A program made the translations under genes and the position numbers. 64,000 bases of DNA from Nocardioides ferulae (GTDB taxonomy: Bacteria; Actinomycetota; Actinomycetes; Propionibacteriales; Nocardioidaceae), in the NCBI RefSeq assembly GCF_003660455.1, contig NZ_QZVR01000011.1, forward strand, positions 1 through 64,000. Direction: 5' to 3'. Below are positions 1 to 9,298 of the stretch, piece by piece (position 1 is the first letter of the stretch; every line of letters begins with the position of its first letter). A model generated the notes under the pieces. That model was not told where the DNA came from. It ran no database searches and saw nothing but the letters and a program-made list of their open reading frames with translations.

Positions 1-3000
1 GACTACTGCAACTCCGGGGCCGGGCCGGTCGACACGTTCGACTACACGCTGAACGGTGGGGACTCCGCGTCGGTGTCGGTGACGGTGGCCTGTGTCGACG
101 ACCGGCCGGTGGCGGCTGGCGACAGTGCGACGGTCGACGAGGACGATCTGGCGACGGCGGTGGACGTGTTGGGCAACGACACCGACGTCGACGCCGGCCC
201 CCTGGCCATCGCCTCGGTCACCGACCCTGGGCACGGCACCGTGGTGCTCACCGGTGGCGCGGCAGGTGCGCACACCGGACTGACCTACCGCCCGGACCTG
301 AATTACTGCAACAGCCAGACCGGCGGCTCGCCGGACACGTTCTCCTACGAGCTGAACGGCGGCTCGAGCGCGACGGTTTCGGTGACGGTGACCTGCGTCG
401 ACGACGCCCCGGTCGCCGTCGGCGACTCCGCCACCGTGACCGAGGACGATCCCGCGACCGCGTTCGACGTGCTCGACAACGACAGCGACATCGACGCCGG
501 GCCGATGGCGATCGCGTCGGCGACGGACCCCGCGAATGGCACGGTGGTGCTCACCGGGGGGAGCGCGGGCGCTCGCACGGGGCTGACCTACCGACCGGAT
601 CCGAACCACTGCAACACCCAGTCGGGCGGCACCCCGGACACGTTCGACTACACGCTCAACGGTGGCCGGTCCGCGACGGTGTCGGTGACGGTGTCGTGTG
701 TGGACGACGCGCCGGTGGCGGTGGCCGACGGCGTGACGGTGACCGAGGACGACGCTGCGAGCCCGGTCGACGTGTTGGGCAACGACACCGACGTCGACGC
801 AGGTCCGATGTCGGTCGTGTCGGTGACCGACCCGGCGCACGGGACCGTGGTGGTCACCGGTGGTGGTTCGGGGCTGACCTACGAGCCGGATGCGGACTAC
901 TGCAACTCCGGTGCCGGGCCGGTCGACACGTTCGACTACACGCTGAACGGTGGGGACACCGCGTCGGTGTCGGTGACGGTGGCCTGTGTCGACGACCCGC
1001 CGTCGGCGGTCGACGACAGCCCGACCCTGGCCGAGGACGACGCGGCGACGGCGGTCGACGTGCTGGCCAACGACGCCAACGCGGACGGCGGGCCGCTGTC
1101 GATCGCGGCCGCGACCCAGCCGGCGAACGGCACGGTGCTGCTGACCGGCGGTGTGGCCGGAGCGCACGAGGGGCTGACCTACGAACCGGACGCGGACTAC
1201 TGCAACAGCCAGAGCGGCGGCTCGCCGGACACGTTCGGTTACACGCTGAACGGTGGGGACGCCGCGACGGTGTCGGTGACCGTCACCTGTGCCGACGACG
1301 CGCCGGCGGCCGTGGACGACAGCGCGACGGTGACCGAGGACGACCCGGCGACGGCGGTCGACGTGCTGGCCAACGACACCGACATCGACGCCGGCCCGAT
1401 GAGGATCGCCTCGGCGACCGACCCCCAGAACGGCACAGTGGCACTGACCGGTGGCAGCGCGGGCGCGCACACCGGTCTGACCTACCGACCGGACGCGGAC
1501 TACTGCGACACCGGGGCGGGCCCGGACGACACGTTCGACTACACCCTGAACGGGGGCGACACCGCGACCGTGTCGCTCACGGTGACCTGCGTGGACGATG
1601 CGCCGGTCGCCTTCGACGACACGGCCACCGTGCGGCTCGACGCCACGGCGACCGCGGTCGACGTGCTGGCCAACGACACCGACATCGACGGCGGACCCAA
1701 GCGAATCACCTCGGCGACCGACCCCGACCACGGGACCGTGGTGCTGACCGGCGGCACGCCCGGGGCGCACACCGGCCTCACCTACCGGCCCGACCCGGCG
1801 TACTGCAACGACCCGCCCGGCACCTCGCCGGACACCTTCGACTACAGCCTGGCCGGTGGCTCGACCGCGACCGTGTCGGTGACCGTCGTCTGCGACGCGC
1901 CGCCCACAGCGGTCGATGACAGCGCCACCGTCGCCGAGGACGCCGCCGCCACGCCGGTCGCCGTGCTCGCCAACGACACCGACACCGACGGTGGCCCGAA
2001 GGTCGTCGCATCGGCCACCGACCCCGCGAACGGCACGGTCGCACTGACCGGTGGCACGGCGGGCGCGCACACCGGCCTGACCTACCGACCGGACGCGGAC
2101 TACTGCAACTCCGGTGCCGGGTCCGACGACACGTTCAGCTACACGCTCAACGGCGGCTCGACCGCCACCGTGTCGGTGACGGTGACCTGTCTCGACGACG
2201 CGCCGGTGGCGGTCGACGACAGCGCGACCGTCGACGAGGACTCCGGCGCGACCGCCGTCGTCGTCCTGACCAACGACACCGACGTCGACGACGGGCCGAA
2301 GACGATCACCACGGTGACGCAGCCGACGAACGGCACGGTCGTGATCACCGGCGGTGGCTCCGGGCTGACCTATGCCCCGGACGCGGACTACTGCAGCAGC
2401 CAGACCGGTGGGTCGGCTGACGCGTTCACCTACACGCTGAACGGTGGGGACACCGCGTCGGTGTCGGTGACCGTGACGTGTGTCGACGACGCGCCGTCGG
2501 CGGTGGCCGACAGCCCGACCCTGGACGAGGACGCCCCGGCGACGGCGGTGGAGGTGCTGACCAACGACGACAACGCGGACGGCGGGCCGCTGGCGGTCGC
2601 CTCGGCGACCCAGCCGGCGCACGGGACGGTGGTGCTGACCGGTGGCGTCGCGGGGGCGCACGAGGGGCTGACCTACGAGCCGGACCCGAACTACTGCAAC
2701 AGCCAGACCGGCGGCACGGCCGATACGTTTGACTACGCGCTCAACGGCGGCTCGAGTGCGACGGTGTCGGTGACCGTGACCTGCGTCGACGACGCCCCGA
2801 CCGCCGTGGACGACGTCGCGACCGTGCGCCTGGATGACCCGGCGACGGCGGTCGACGTGCTCGCCAACGACACCGACATCGACGCCGGCCCGATGAGGAT
2901 CGCCTCGACGACCGACCCCGCGAACGGCACGGTGGCACTGACCGGTGGCACCGCGGGCGCGCACACCGGCCTGACCTACCGACCGGACCCGGGCTACTGC

Positions 3001-6000
3001 AACGAGCCCCCGGGCACATCTCCGGACACCTTCGACTACACGCTCGTCGGCGGGTCGAGCGCGACGGTGAGCCTCACGGTCATCTGCGACACCCCGCCCG
3101 TCGCGGTCGACGACACCGAGACGGTGGCCGAGGACTCGAGCGCCACGGCCGTCGACGTGCTGGCCAACGACACCGACGTCGACGGCGGGCCGATGACGAT
3201 CGCGTCGGCGACCGACCCGGTGAACGGAACGGTGGTGCTGACCGGCGGGACGGCGGGCGAGCACACGGGCCTGACCTACGAGCCCGACGCCGACTACTGC
3301 AACCTGCCACCGGGCGCGACGCCGGACACCTTCACCTACGCCCTCAACGGCGGCGACTCCGCGACGGTGTCGGTGAGCGTCACCTGCGTGGACGACGACC
3401 CGGTCGCCGTCGACGACCTCGCCACGGTGGCGGAGGACTCCGGAGCCACCGCGATCCCGGTGCTGGCCAACGAGAGCGACGTCGACGGTGGCCCGAAGAC
3501 GATCACCGCTGTCACGCAGCCCGCGAACGGCACGGTGGTGATCACCGGCGGCGGCACGGGCCTGACCTACGCCCCGGCTGCGAACTACTGCAACGAACCG
3601 CCCGGCACGGCGACCGATGACTTCACCTACACCCTCGCCGGCGGTCCCACGACCGCCACCGTCTCGACCACGGTGACCTGCGTGAACGACGCACCGGTGG
3701 CCGACGACGAGTTGTTCGACGGGGCCGGCAGCGCCGTCGGCAACACGGTGCTCGTCGTCGACGACCCCACCGACGCCGCGCCCGCGCACAGCGGGCCCCG
3801 CAAGGCGATCACCGGCGACATCCTCGCCGGGGACACCGACATCGACACCACCGGACCGCTCGCCGTCACCGCCGGCACCTTCGCGACCAACGACGGTGGC
3901 TCGGTCGTGCTCCAAGCCGACGGCGACTTCGTCTACACCCCTGCCCCCGGCTGCTCCGACGGCTCGGACCACTTCGACTACACGGTCTCCGACCAGGAGA
4001 CCCCGACGCCGGGCACCGACACCGGACGGGTGACGATCAACGTCAGCGGCTGCGTCTGGTACGTCGCCAACGACGCGGCCGGCAACGCCGGCACCTCCAC
4101 GGCGCCGTTCGACACGCTCGTGCAGGCCCAGGCGGCGTCCGGCACCGGGCACACGATCTACCTCTACGAGGGCGACGGCACCGCCACCGGCCATGCGGCC
4201 GGCATCGACCTTAAGGCCGACCAGCGCCTGCTCGGCGAGCTCGCCGACCTCGAGGTCGGCGGCCACCTGCTGGCCGCCGGCGTCGCCGGCGCCCGCCCGA
4301 TCGTGGCCAACGCTGGCGCCGACGTCGTCTCGCTCGCCGCCGGCAACACGGTCCGCGGGCTCCGGATCGACCCCCAGGGCAGTGGCGGCGGCATCGCCGG
4401 TGGCGCGGGCGACGCGGCAGGCACGATCGCGGACGTGCAGATCGTCGACACCGGTGTCGCCGGGACCCAGCCGGGCCTCGAGCTGGACGGCACCAGCGGC
4501 ACCTGGTCGATCTCCGACCTCGTCGTCGACAACAGCGCGGCCACCGGCACGTCGGCCGGCTCGGTCGGTGTCCGCCTGAGCAACGCGGGCACCGTCACGT
4601 TCGCCGACGCCGGCACGGTGTCGGTCACGACCAAGGGTGCCAAAGCCCTCGACGTGACCGGCACGGGGCTCGGCACCAGCGTCTTCGACGCGCTGACCGT
4701 GACCGGCTCCTCGTCGGGGGCGGTGTCGCTGGTCACCACCACCGGGAGCACGACGTTCTCGAACCTGGCGCTGGCCACGACCTCCGGGGCGACGGCCGCG
4801 TTCGCGCTCGGCAACGCCGGCACGGTCACGGTCCCCGCCTCCGGGACCGCGAACGTCACGGCCGTGGGCGGCCCGGCCATCGACGTCACCGGCACCGCCG
4901 GTGCCACCTTGGGCTTCGACACCGTCATCTCGACCGACAGCGCGCACGACGGGGTCAACCTGTCCGGCCTCGGGTCCGGCACGTTCAGCGCCGGTCCGAG
5001 CAGCGCGATCAGCAACGCCACCGAAGTCGACTTCGACCTGGACGGCGGCACCGGCGCGGTCACGTACGACGGCACGATCACCGACGACGTCGGCCAGCTG
5101 GTGCGGGTGGCGAACGCGACCGGCGGCACCAAGGACTTCAACGGGACGATCACCGACGGGGACAACGGGAGCGGGCAGGGCATCGCCCTGAGCGCGAACA
5201 CCGGCGCGACGGTCCGCTTCGACGGCGGGGTCACCCTGTCCACGGGCACGAACCCGGCGTTCTCCGCGACCGACGGCGGCACGGTGGCGGTCACCGACCC
5301 GGCCGGAGCAGCGGCCAACGCGCTGACCACCACCTCGGCCACCGCGCTCACCGTCACCAACACGGCGATCCACGGCGACGGCCTGACCTTCCAGAGCATC
5401 ACCTCGAACGGGGCGCCCCGCGGCATCCTGCTCAGCACCACGGGCAGCTCCGGCCGCCTGGTCGTCACCGGTGCAGGCGGCACCTGCACGGCCGCGTCGT
5501 CCGCGGGCTGCAGCGGCGGCGTCATCGCCAACGGCTCCGGCGGCGACGACTCGGGCGCCACCCCGACCGGCACCGGCATCGTGCTGGCCAACACCCTCGG
5601 CCCGTCGCTCACCCGGATGTGGATCCACGACCACACCAACTACGCCATCCGGGGCACCGGCGTCACCGGCTTCACGCTGGCCGACAGCGTGGTGAACGGC
5701 GCCAACGGCAACAACGGCGGCACCCCGTTCGACGACTCGAGCATCCGGTTCGAGAACCTCGCCGGCGCGGCATCGATCACCGACAGTCACATCAGCGGCG
5801 GCTTCGAGGACAACCTGCGGGTGCAGAACGACACCGGCTCGCTGAACCGGCTCACGATCACCCGGACGACGTTCGGTCTCGGCAGCGACCGGCCGACCAA
5901 CGACGCGGTGTTCCTGGGGTCGACGGCCGGGGCCGGCCAGCTGCAGGCGACCATCACCGACAGCACGTTCAGCAGCGCCGGCGGCGACCTGCTGCAGTTC

Positions 6001-6768
6001 GACCACATCGGCTCCGGCGCCGGTGACCTGGTGCTGACCGGCAACACGTTCAGCAACGCAAACTCGACGATCGCCACCGGCGGCGGCGGCGTCTCGCTCT
6101 TCTCGGGCGGCACCGGCGCCGGCACCACCATGACGATCAGCGGCAACAGCTTCCGCGACGCGGTCGGCACCGCCGTCCTCCTGGTGAAGACACCCGGATC
6201 CGCGGGCCAGACCGGCACGTTCCAGAACAACATCGTCGGGGTGAGCGGGGTGGCCAACTCCGGCTCGGCGGAGGGCTCCGGGGTGAAGATCCAGCACGCC
6301 GGCGGTGGGACGCAGCGCTGGTCTGTCGCCGGCAACCAGATCCGGCAGTACAACAACTTCGGCATCGACGTGCAGGCAGGCGCCGGCGTGGTCGCGGACG
6401 GCACGGTCGTCACCACGATCACCGGGAACACGATCGAGCAGCCGGGCAACTCCTCTGGCACCGTGGGATTCCAGAAGTACGGCCTCCACTTCAACATCGG
6501 CGTCACACCCAGTGACTCGTTCCTCGCGTGCGGCGTGATCACCGGCAACACGCTGTCGGCGAGCGGCTCGAACTCCGGCAACTTCGACGTACGGCTCCGG
6601 CAGCGGCAGAGCACGACGTTCCGGCTCCCCGGCTACCCCGGCGTCGCGGGCGACACCACTGCCGTGTCGGCGTTCGTGAGCGCCGCCAACGGCGCTGGTA
6701 CGGACGTGTCGGCCTCGGCCGCCTATCCCGGCTCGGGTGGAGGCTTCACCGGCCAAGGCTGCCCCTGA
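1..6768 (+). CDS. Giant Ig-like (tandem-95) repeat / beta-helix surface protein, 5' partial
   Basis: The reading frame is open from base 1, so the N-terminus and any export signal lie upstream; 2255 codons are visible. Codons 1-1227 are tandem-95-type Ig-like repeats of 96-101 residues with cores such as VDVLANDTDIDAGP and GTVVLTGG. Codons 1228-1351 are a divergent repeat. Codons 1352-2255 are Gly/Thr/Asn-rich (for example FDGGVTLSTGTNPAF, ITGNTLSASG) and look like a right-handed parallel beta-helix. Each conserved repeat has two Cys, one in a YCN motif and one at the end (VTVTC), which could form an intradomain disulfide; this is unusual for the family and fits an extracytoplasmic protein. 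No LPXTG or C-terminal membrane anchor is seen. The next genes encode tail-collar proteins, beginning 61 nt downstream, so a shared surface role is inferred. The substrate or ligand is unknown. Confidence 0.9.
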   Translation, partial: DYCNSGAGPVDTFDYTLNGGDSASVSVTVACVDDRPVAAGDSATVDEDDLATAVDVLGNDTDVDAGPLAIASVTDPGHGTVVLTGGAAGAHTGLTYRPDLNYCNSQTGGSPDTFSYELNGGSSATVSVTVTCVDDAPVAVGDSATVTEDDPATAFDVLDNDSDIDAGPMAIASATDPANGTVVLTGGSAGARTGLTYRPDPNHCNTQSGGTPDTFDYTLNGGRSATVSVTVSCVDDAPVAVADGVTVTEDDAASPVDVLGNDTDVDAGPMSVVSVTDPAHGTVVVTGGGSGLTYEPDADYCNSGAGPVDTFDYTLNGGDTASVSVTVACVDDPPSAVDDSPTLAEDDAATAVDVLANDANADGGPLSIAAATQPANGTVLLTGGVAGAHEGLTYEPDADYCNSQSGGSPDTFGYTLNGGDAATVSVTVTCADDAPAAVDDSATVTEDDPATAVDVLANDTDIDAGPMRIASATDPQNGTVALTGGSAGAHTGLTYRPDADYCDTGAGPDDTFDYTLNGGDTATVSLTVTCVDDAPVAFDDTATVRLDATATAVDVLANDTDIDGGPKRITSATDPDHGTVVLTGGTPGAHTGLTYRPDPAYCNDPPGTSPDTFDYSLAGGSTATVSVTVVCDAPPTAVDDSATVAEDAAATPVAVLANDTDTDGGPKVVASATDPANGTVALTGGTAGAHTGLTYRPDADYCNSGAGSDDTFSYTLNGGSTATVSVTVTCLDDAPVAVDDSATVDEDSGATAVVVLTNDTDVDDGPKTITTVTQPTNGTVVITGGGSGLTYAPDADYCSSQTGGSADAFTYTLNGGDTASVSVTVTCVDDAPSAVADSPTLDEDAPATAVEVLTNDDNADGGPLAVASATQPAHGTVVLTGGVAGAHEGLTYEPDPNYCNSQTGGTADTFDYALNGGSSATVSVTVTCVDDAPTAVDDVATVRLDDPATAVDVLANDTDIDAGPMRIASTTDPANGTVALTGGTAGAHTGLTYRPDPGYCNEPPGTSPDTFDYTLVGGSSATVSLTVICDTPPVAVDDTETVAEDSSATAVDVLANDTDVDGGPMTIASATDPVNGTVVLTGGTAGEHTGLTYEPDADYCNLPPGATPDTFTYALNGGDSATVSVSVTCVDDDPVAVDDLATVAEDSGATAIPVLANESDVDGGPKTITAVTQPANGTVVITGGGTGLTYAPAANYCNEPPGTATDDFTYTLAGGPTTATVSTTVTCVNDAPVADDELFDGAGSAVGNTVLVVDDPTDAAPAHSGPRKAITGDILAGDTDIDTTGPLAVTAGTFATNDGGSVVLQADGDFVYTPAPGCSDGSDHFDYTVSDQETPTPGTDTGRVTINVSGCVWYVANDAAGNAGTSTAPFDTLVQAQAASGTGHTIYLYEGDGTATGHAAGIDLKADQRLLGELADLEVGGHLLAAGVAGARPIVANAGADVVSLAAGNTVRGLRIDPQGSGGGIAGGAGDAAGTIADVQIVDTGVAGTQPGLELDGTSGTWSISDLVVDNSAATGTSAGSVGVRLSNAGTVTFADAGTVSVTTKGAKALDVTGTGLGTSVFDALTVTGSSSGAVSLVTTTGSTTFSNLALATTSGATAAFALGNAGTVTVPASGTANVTAVGGPAIDVTGTAGATLGFDTVISTDSAHDGVNLSGLGSGTFSAGPSSAISNATEVDFDLDGGTGAVTYDGTITDDVGQLVRVANATGGTKDFNGTITDGDNGSGQGIALSANTGATVRFDGGVTLSTGTNPAFSATDGGTVAVTDPAGAAANALTTTSATALTVTNTAIHGDGLTFQSITSNGAPRGILLSTTGSSGRLVVTGAGGTCTAASSAGCSGGVIANGSGGDDSGATPTGTGIVLANTLGPSLTRMWIHDHTNYAIRGTGVTGFTLADSVVNGANGNNGGTPFDDSSIRFENLAGAASITDSHISGGFEDNLRVQNDTGSLNRLTITRTTFGLGSDRPTNDAVFLGSTAGAGQLQATITDSTFSSAGGDLLQFDHIGSGAGDLVLTGNTFSNANSTIATGGGGVSLFSGGTGAGTTMTISGNSFRDAVGTAVLLVKTPGSAGQTGTFQNNIVGVSGVANSGSAEGSGVKIQHAGGGTQRWSVAGNQIRQYNNFGIDVQAGAGVVADGTVVTTITGNTIEQPGNSSGTVGFQKYGLHFNIGVTPSDSFLACGVITGNTLSASGSNSGNFDVRLRQRQSTTFRLPGYPGVAGDTTAVSAFVSAANGAGTDVSASAAYPGSGGGFTGQGCP
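94..3681 (+). repeat. Array of 12 in-frame ~300-bp repeats encoding Ig-like domains
   Basis: Units begin at 94, 397, 700, 988, 1291, 1591, 1894, 2191, 2482, 2785, 3088 and 3388, with a divergent thirteenth at 3682-4053 and the tail of an earlier unit at 1-93. Unit lengths are 288-303 bp. Units 3, 8 and 12 are short because they lack the AGAHTG loop. Units 4 and 9 share the PTL..ED..NADGGPL variant, and units 6 and 10 share ATVRLD. The order of variants in units 3-7 recurs in 8-11, which suggests block duplication with loss of one unit. Confidence 0.9.
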
Positions 6769-6829
6769 CCGGTGAGGCCCGCCCAGACCTGCCCAGACAC
6801 CCCCGACCCCCACCGAGAGGAGACCGACC

Positions 6830-7330
6830 ATGGCCGAGCCCTTCCTGTCCGAGATCCGGTTGATGTCGTTCGGCTTCGCCCCGAGGGGGTGGGCGCAGTG
6901 CAACGGGCAGTTCCTCCCGATCAACCAGAACCAGGCGCTGTTCTCCCTGCTCGGCACCACCTACGGCGGCAACGGGCAGACGACCTTCGCCCTGCCCGAC
7001 CTCCGCGGGCGGACGCCGATCCATGTCGGCGCCGGGCACACGCTCGGGGAGCGCGCCGGCGAGCAGGCGCACACGATCTCCATCGCCGAGATGCCCCAGC
7101 ACACGCACCCGGTCAACGTGTCCTCCGTGGCTGCCGGTGGCAGCGCGAACCCGGCGGGAAGGTTCCTCGGCGGGGCCAACAACGCCTACCAGACCGGGCC
7201 GGGCTCGACGTCGCTCAACCCCGCCACCGTGACCAACGTGGGGGGAAGCCAGGCGCACCTGAACATGCAGCCGTTCCTCGCCCTCAGCTTCTGCATCGCC
7301 CTCCAGGGCATCTTCCCGAGCCCTACCTGA
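6830..7330 (+). CDS. Phage tail collar-domain protein (microcystin-dependent protein-like), paralogue 1
   Basis: The protein has 166 aa and belongs by motif to the short tail-collar / MdpB-type family (COG4675-like). The N-terminal part holds GEIRL-type residues as SEIRLMSFGFAPRGW, then CNGQFLP, LFSLLGTTYGGNG and FALPDLRGR. A middle HTHP motif follows, then a C-terminal NMQPFLALSFCIALQGIFP. The start ATG has a GAGAGGAG ribosome site about 6 nt upstream. It is the first of three paralogues in tandem behind the giant repeat protein. Family members resemble phage tail-fibre collars, but free-standing bacterial copies have no settled function. A structural role in a surface assembly is inferred from context. 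Confidence 0.88.
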   Translation: MAEPFLSEIRLMSFGFAPRGWAQCNGQFLPINQNQALFSLLGTTYGGNGQTTFALPDLRGRTPIHVGAGHTLGERAGEQAHTISIAEMPQHTHPVNVSSVAAGGSANPAGRFLGGANNAYQTGPGSTSLNPATVTNVGGSQAHLNMQPFLALSFCIALQGIFPSPT

Positions 7331-7343
7331 AAGGAGCGCCGCC

Positions 7344-7850
7344 ATGGCCCAGCCCTACGTCGGCGAGATCAGGATGTTCGCCGGCAACTTCGCCCCCGCT
7401 GGCTGGATGTTCTGCGAGGGGCAGATCCTTCCGATCTCCGAGAACGAGACCCTCTTCCAGCTGATCGGCACCACCTACGGCGGGGACGGGGAGAACACGT
7501 TCGCCCTGCCCGACCTGCGCGGCCGGATCCCGATCCACCTGGGCAACGGGTTCATCCTCGCCGAGACGGGTGGCGCCGAGGAGATCACGCTCACCGTGCC
7601 CCAGATCCCCGCGCACTCGCACCCCCTCCTCGCGGTCGCCGAGGGTGCCGGCAACCAGATCAGCCCGGCCGGCAACGTTCCCGGCCCGTCGTACAACGTC
7701 TCGCCGTACCTCAACGACAGCCCCACCGGCGACTTCAACGCCGCCGCGATCGCGCCGGTGGGCGGAAGCCAGCCGCACACCAACCTCCAGCCCTACCTGT
7801 GCGTCGACTTCATCATCTCGCTGTTCGGCATCTTCCCCTCCCCGACCTGA
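7344..7850 (+). CDS. Phage tail collar-domain protein, paralogue 2
   Basis: The protein has 168 aa and the same layout as its neighbours: GEIRMFAGNFAPAGW at the N-terminus, CEGQILPISENETLFQLIG, TTYGGDGENTFALPDLRGR, a HSHP motif in the centre, and LQPYLCVDFIISLFGIFP at the end. An AAAGGAG ribosome site lies 14 nt after the previous stop, so the genes are surely co-transcribed. The central region (about residues 90-140), which carries the variable tip in tail-fibre relatives, differs most from paralogue 1, as expected if the three form different subunits of one assembly. Confidence 0.88.
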   Translation: MAQPYVGEIRMFAGNFAPAGWMFCEGQILPISENETLFQLIGTTYGGDGENTFALPDLRGRIPIHLGNGFILAETGGAEEITLTVPQIPAHSHPLLAVAEGAGNQISPAGNVPGPSYNVSPYLNDSPTGDFNAAAIAPVGGSQPHTNLQPYLCVDFIISLFGIFPSPT

Positions 7851-7873
7851 GCCCCGCGAAACGAGCACTGACC

Positions 7874-8395
7874 ATGGCCGACCCCTTCGTCGCCGAGATC
7901 CGGATCTTCCCCTTCAACTTCGCACCGAAAGGCTGGGCGTGGTGCGACGGGCAGCTGCTGCCCCTCTCGCAGAACACCGCCCTGTTCTCGCTGCTCGGCA
8001 CCACCTACGGCGGCAACGGCAAGTCGAACTTCGCGCTGCCCGACCTCCAGGGCCGCGCCCCCATGCACCCCGGTCAGGGGCCGGGCCTGAGCCTCCACGA
8101 TCTCGGTGAGAGCGGTGGCAGCGAGACCGTCACGCTGCTGGAGAGCGAGATCCCGCACCACACCCACACGCTGCGCGCGAACACGTTGGACCCCGGGGAC
8201 GTGAACGTCCCGAGCCCCTCCGCGGTCTACGCCAACTCCACGGGAGGGACCCTCTACCAGTCCACGACGGACGCCCAGCTGGCCCCGGGGGCGCTTGCGC
8301 CCACCGGCGGCGGCCTGCCGCACAACAACATGCAGCCCTACCTGACGTTCTACTTCTGCATCGCGATGCAGGGCGTCTTCCCGCCGAGAGGCTGA
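7874..8395 (+). CDS. Phage tail collar-domain protein, paralogue 3
   Basis: The protein has 173 aa from the ATG that aligns with the paralogues (MADPFVAEIRIF); a longer in-frame upstream extension would overlap paralogue 2 and is rejected. It contains CDGQLLPLSQNTALFSLLG, TTYGGNGKSNFALPDLQGR, HHTHT and NNMQPYLTFYFCIAMQGVFP. The central insert is longer than in the other two. It starts 23 nt after the preceding stop and ends 5 nt before the GNAT gene, so it sits in the same operon. No signal peptide is visible in any of the three. Confidence 0.88.
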   Translation: MADPFVAEIRIFPFNFAPKGWAWCDGQLLPLSQNTALFSLLGTTYGGNGKSNFALPDLQGRAPMHPGQGPGLSLHDLGESGGSETVTLLESEIPHHTHTLRANTLDPGDVNVPSPSAVYANSTGGTLYQSTTDAQLAPGALAPTGGGLPHNNMQPYLTFYFCIAMQGVFPPRG

Positions 8396-8400
8396 GCCCG

Positions 8401-8907
8401 ATGAGCAGTTCGCCCGCCACCGACGCCGCCGCTCCCGCCGGCGTCGTCTCGCTGCGGCCCACGACCGACACCGACCGCCCGTTCCTGCTCGAGGTGTACG
8501 CCGCGACGCGCGCCGAGGAGCTCGACCAGGTCGTCTGGGCGCCCGGTGCCCGCGAGGCATTCCTGCGCATGCAGTTCGAGGCCCAGGACGTGCAGTACCG
8601 CCAGCACAACCCGCACGGTGCCTTCGACGTCGTGGAGGTCGACGGCGTGCCCGCCGGGCGGCTGTACGTCGACCGGCGCCCCACCGACGTCCGCATCGTC
8701 GACATCGCCCTGCTCCCGGCGTACCGCGGAACCGGGGTGGGGAGTCACCTGCTCCGCCTCCTCCAGGCGGAGGCGGCGGCCTCGGGGCGGTCGCTCAGCA
8801 TCCACGTCGAGATCCACAACCGGGCCGCGGGCCTCTACTCGCGCCTCGGGTTCGTCGTGGTCGCCGAACACGGCGTCTACCGGCGCATGGAATGGCGCGC
8901 GCCATGA
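8401..8907 (+). CDS. GNAT-family N-acetyltransferase
   Basis: The 168-aa protein has a GNAT fold signature: the acetyl-CoA binding motif A appears as YRGTGVGSHLLRLLQ after the beta4 strand VDIALLP, followed by NRAAGLYSRLGFVVV (motif B). The substrate cannot be told from sequence. It begins 5 nt after the third collar gene and closes this operon. Placement with collar proteins suggests it might acetylate a component of the assembly or a linked metabolite, but that is inference only. Confidence 0.88.
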   Translation: MSSSPATDAAAPAGVVSLRPTTDTDRPFLLEVYAATRAEELDQVVWAPGAREAFLRMQFEAQDVQYRQHNPHGAFDVVEVDGVPAGRLYVDRRPTDVRIVDIALLPAYRGTGVGSHLLRLLQAEAAASGRSLSIHVEIHNRAAGLYSRLGFVVVAEHGVYRRMEWRAP

Positions 8908-8942
8908 GGTGTCCCGCGAGGCGCGCCGGGCGGTCGCGTGCC

Positions 8943-9254
8943 TCAGGCGAACGCGGCCTCGTAGCGCACGCCGTCCGCGTCCTTGCCGATCGGCACCAGG
9001 AACAGTTGCAGCTCACCCACCTCGGGATGGGTCAACGGGTAGGTCGCCTGCGGCAGTACCGGCTCGGCCGGTCCGCGGAACACCAGCGAGAACTGCCGCC
9101 GCTGCTCGCCCCGCGGCCCGGGGCCACCCTGCTCGGTGCTCTCCCAGGCGTCGGCCAGCTCGAGGGCCACGGTCTGCTCGCCGGTCCGGGCGTCGAACCG
9201 CTGGCCCACCCGGGGCGCGAACTGCTCGTAGGTGAGCCACTCCAGGTCGGTCAT
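8943..9254 (-). CDS. DUF6916-like protein, cytoplasmic form
   Basis: The 103-aa protein begins MTDLEWLTYEQFAPRVGQRF and continues with an all-beta pattern (QTVALELADAW, RRQFSLVFRG, QATYPLTHPEVG, LQLFLVPIG). I recall this pattern as DUF6916, a small family found beside tail-collar genes. There is no signal peptide. It runs towards the GNAT gene and is divergent from a Tat-signal paralogue whose start lies 44 nt away. Function is unknown; it may be a partner or chaperone for the collar proteins. Confidence 0.75.
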   Translation of the reverse strand: MTDLEWLTYEQFAPRVGQRFDARTGEQTVALELADAWESTEQGGPGPRGEQRRQFSLVFRGPAEPVLPQATYPLTHPEVGELQLFLVPIGKDADGVRYEAAFA

Positions 9255-9298
9255 GGACCGATGCTATGCCCGACCGATCCACACCCGAGGAGAGCACC

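Noticed and set aside
92..6026. Long alternative-frame and antisense open frames across the giant repeat gene
   Set aside because: They follow the period of the real gene, are rich in Arg/Pro/Ala, and have no start signals. They are GC-driven shadow frames.
1..8907. Prophage remnant, suggested by tail-collar domains
   Set aside because: No other phage gene, integrase or att site is visible, and the collar paralogues are of the free-standing bacterial type. The left end remains unseen, so this is provisional.
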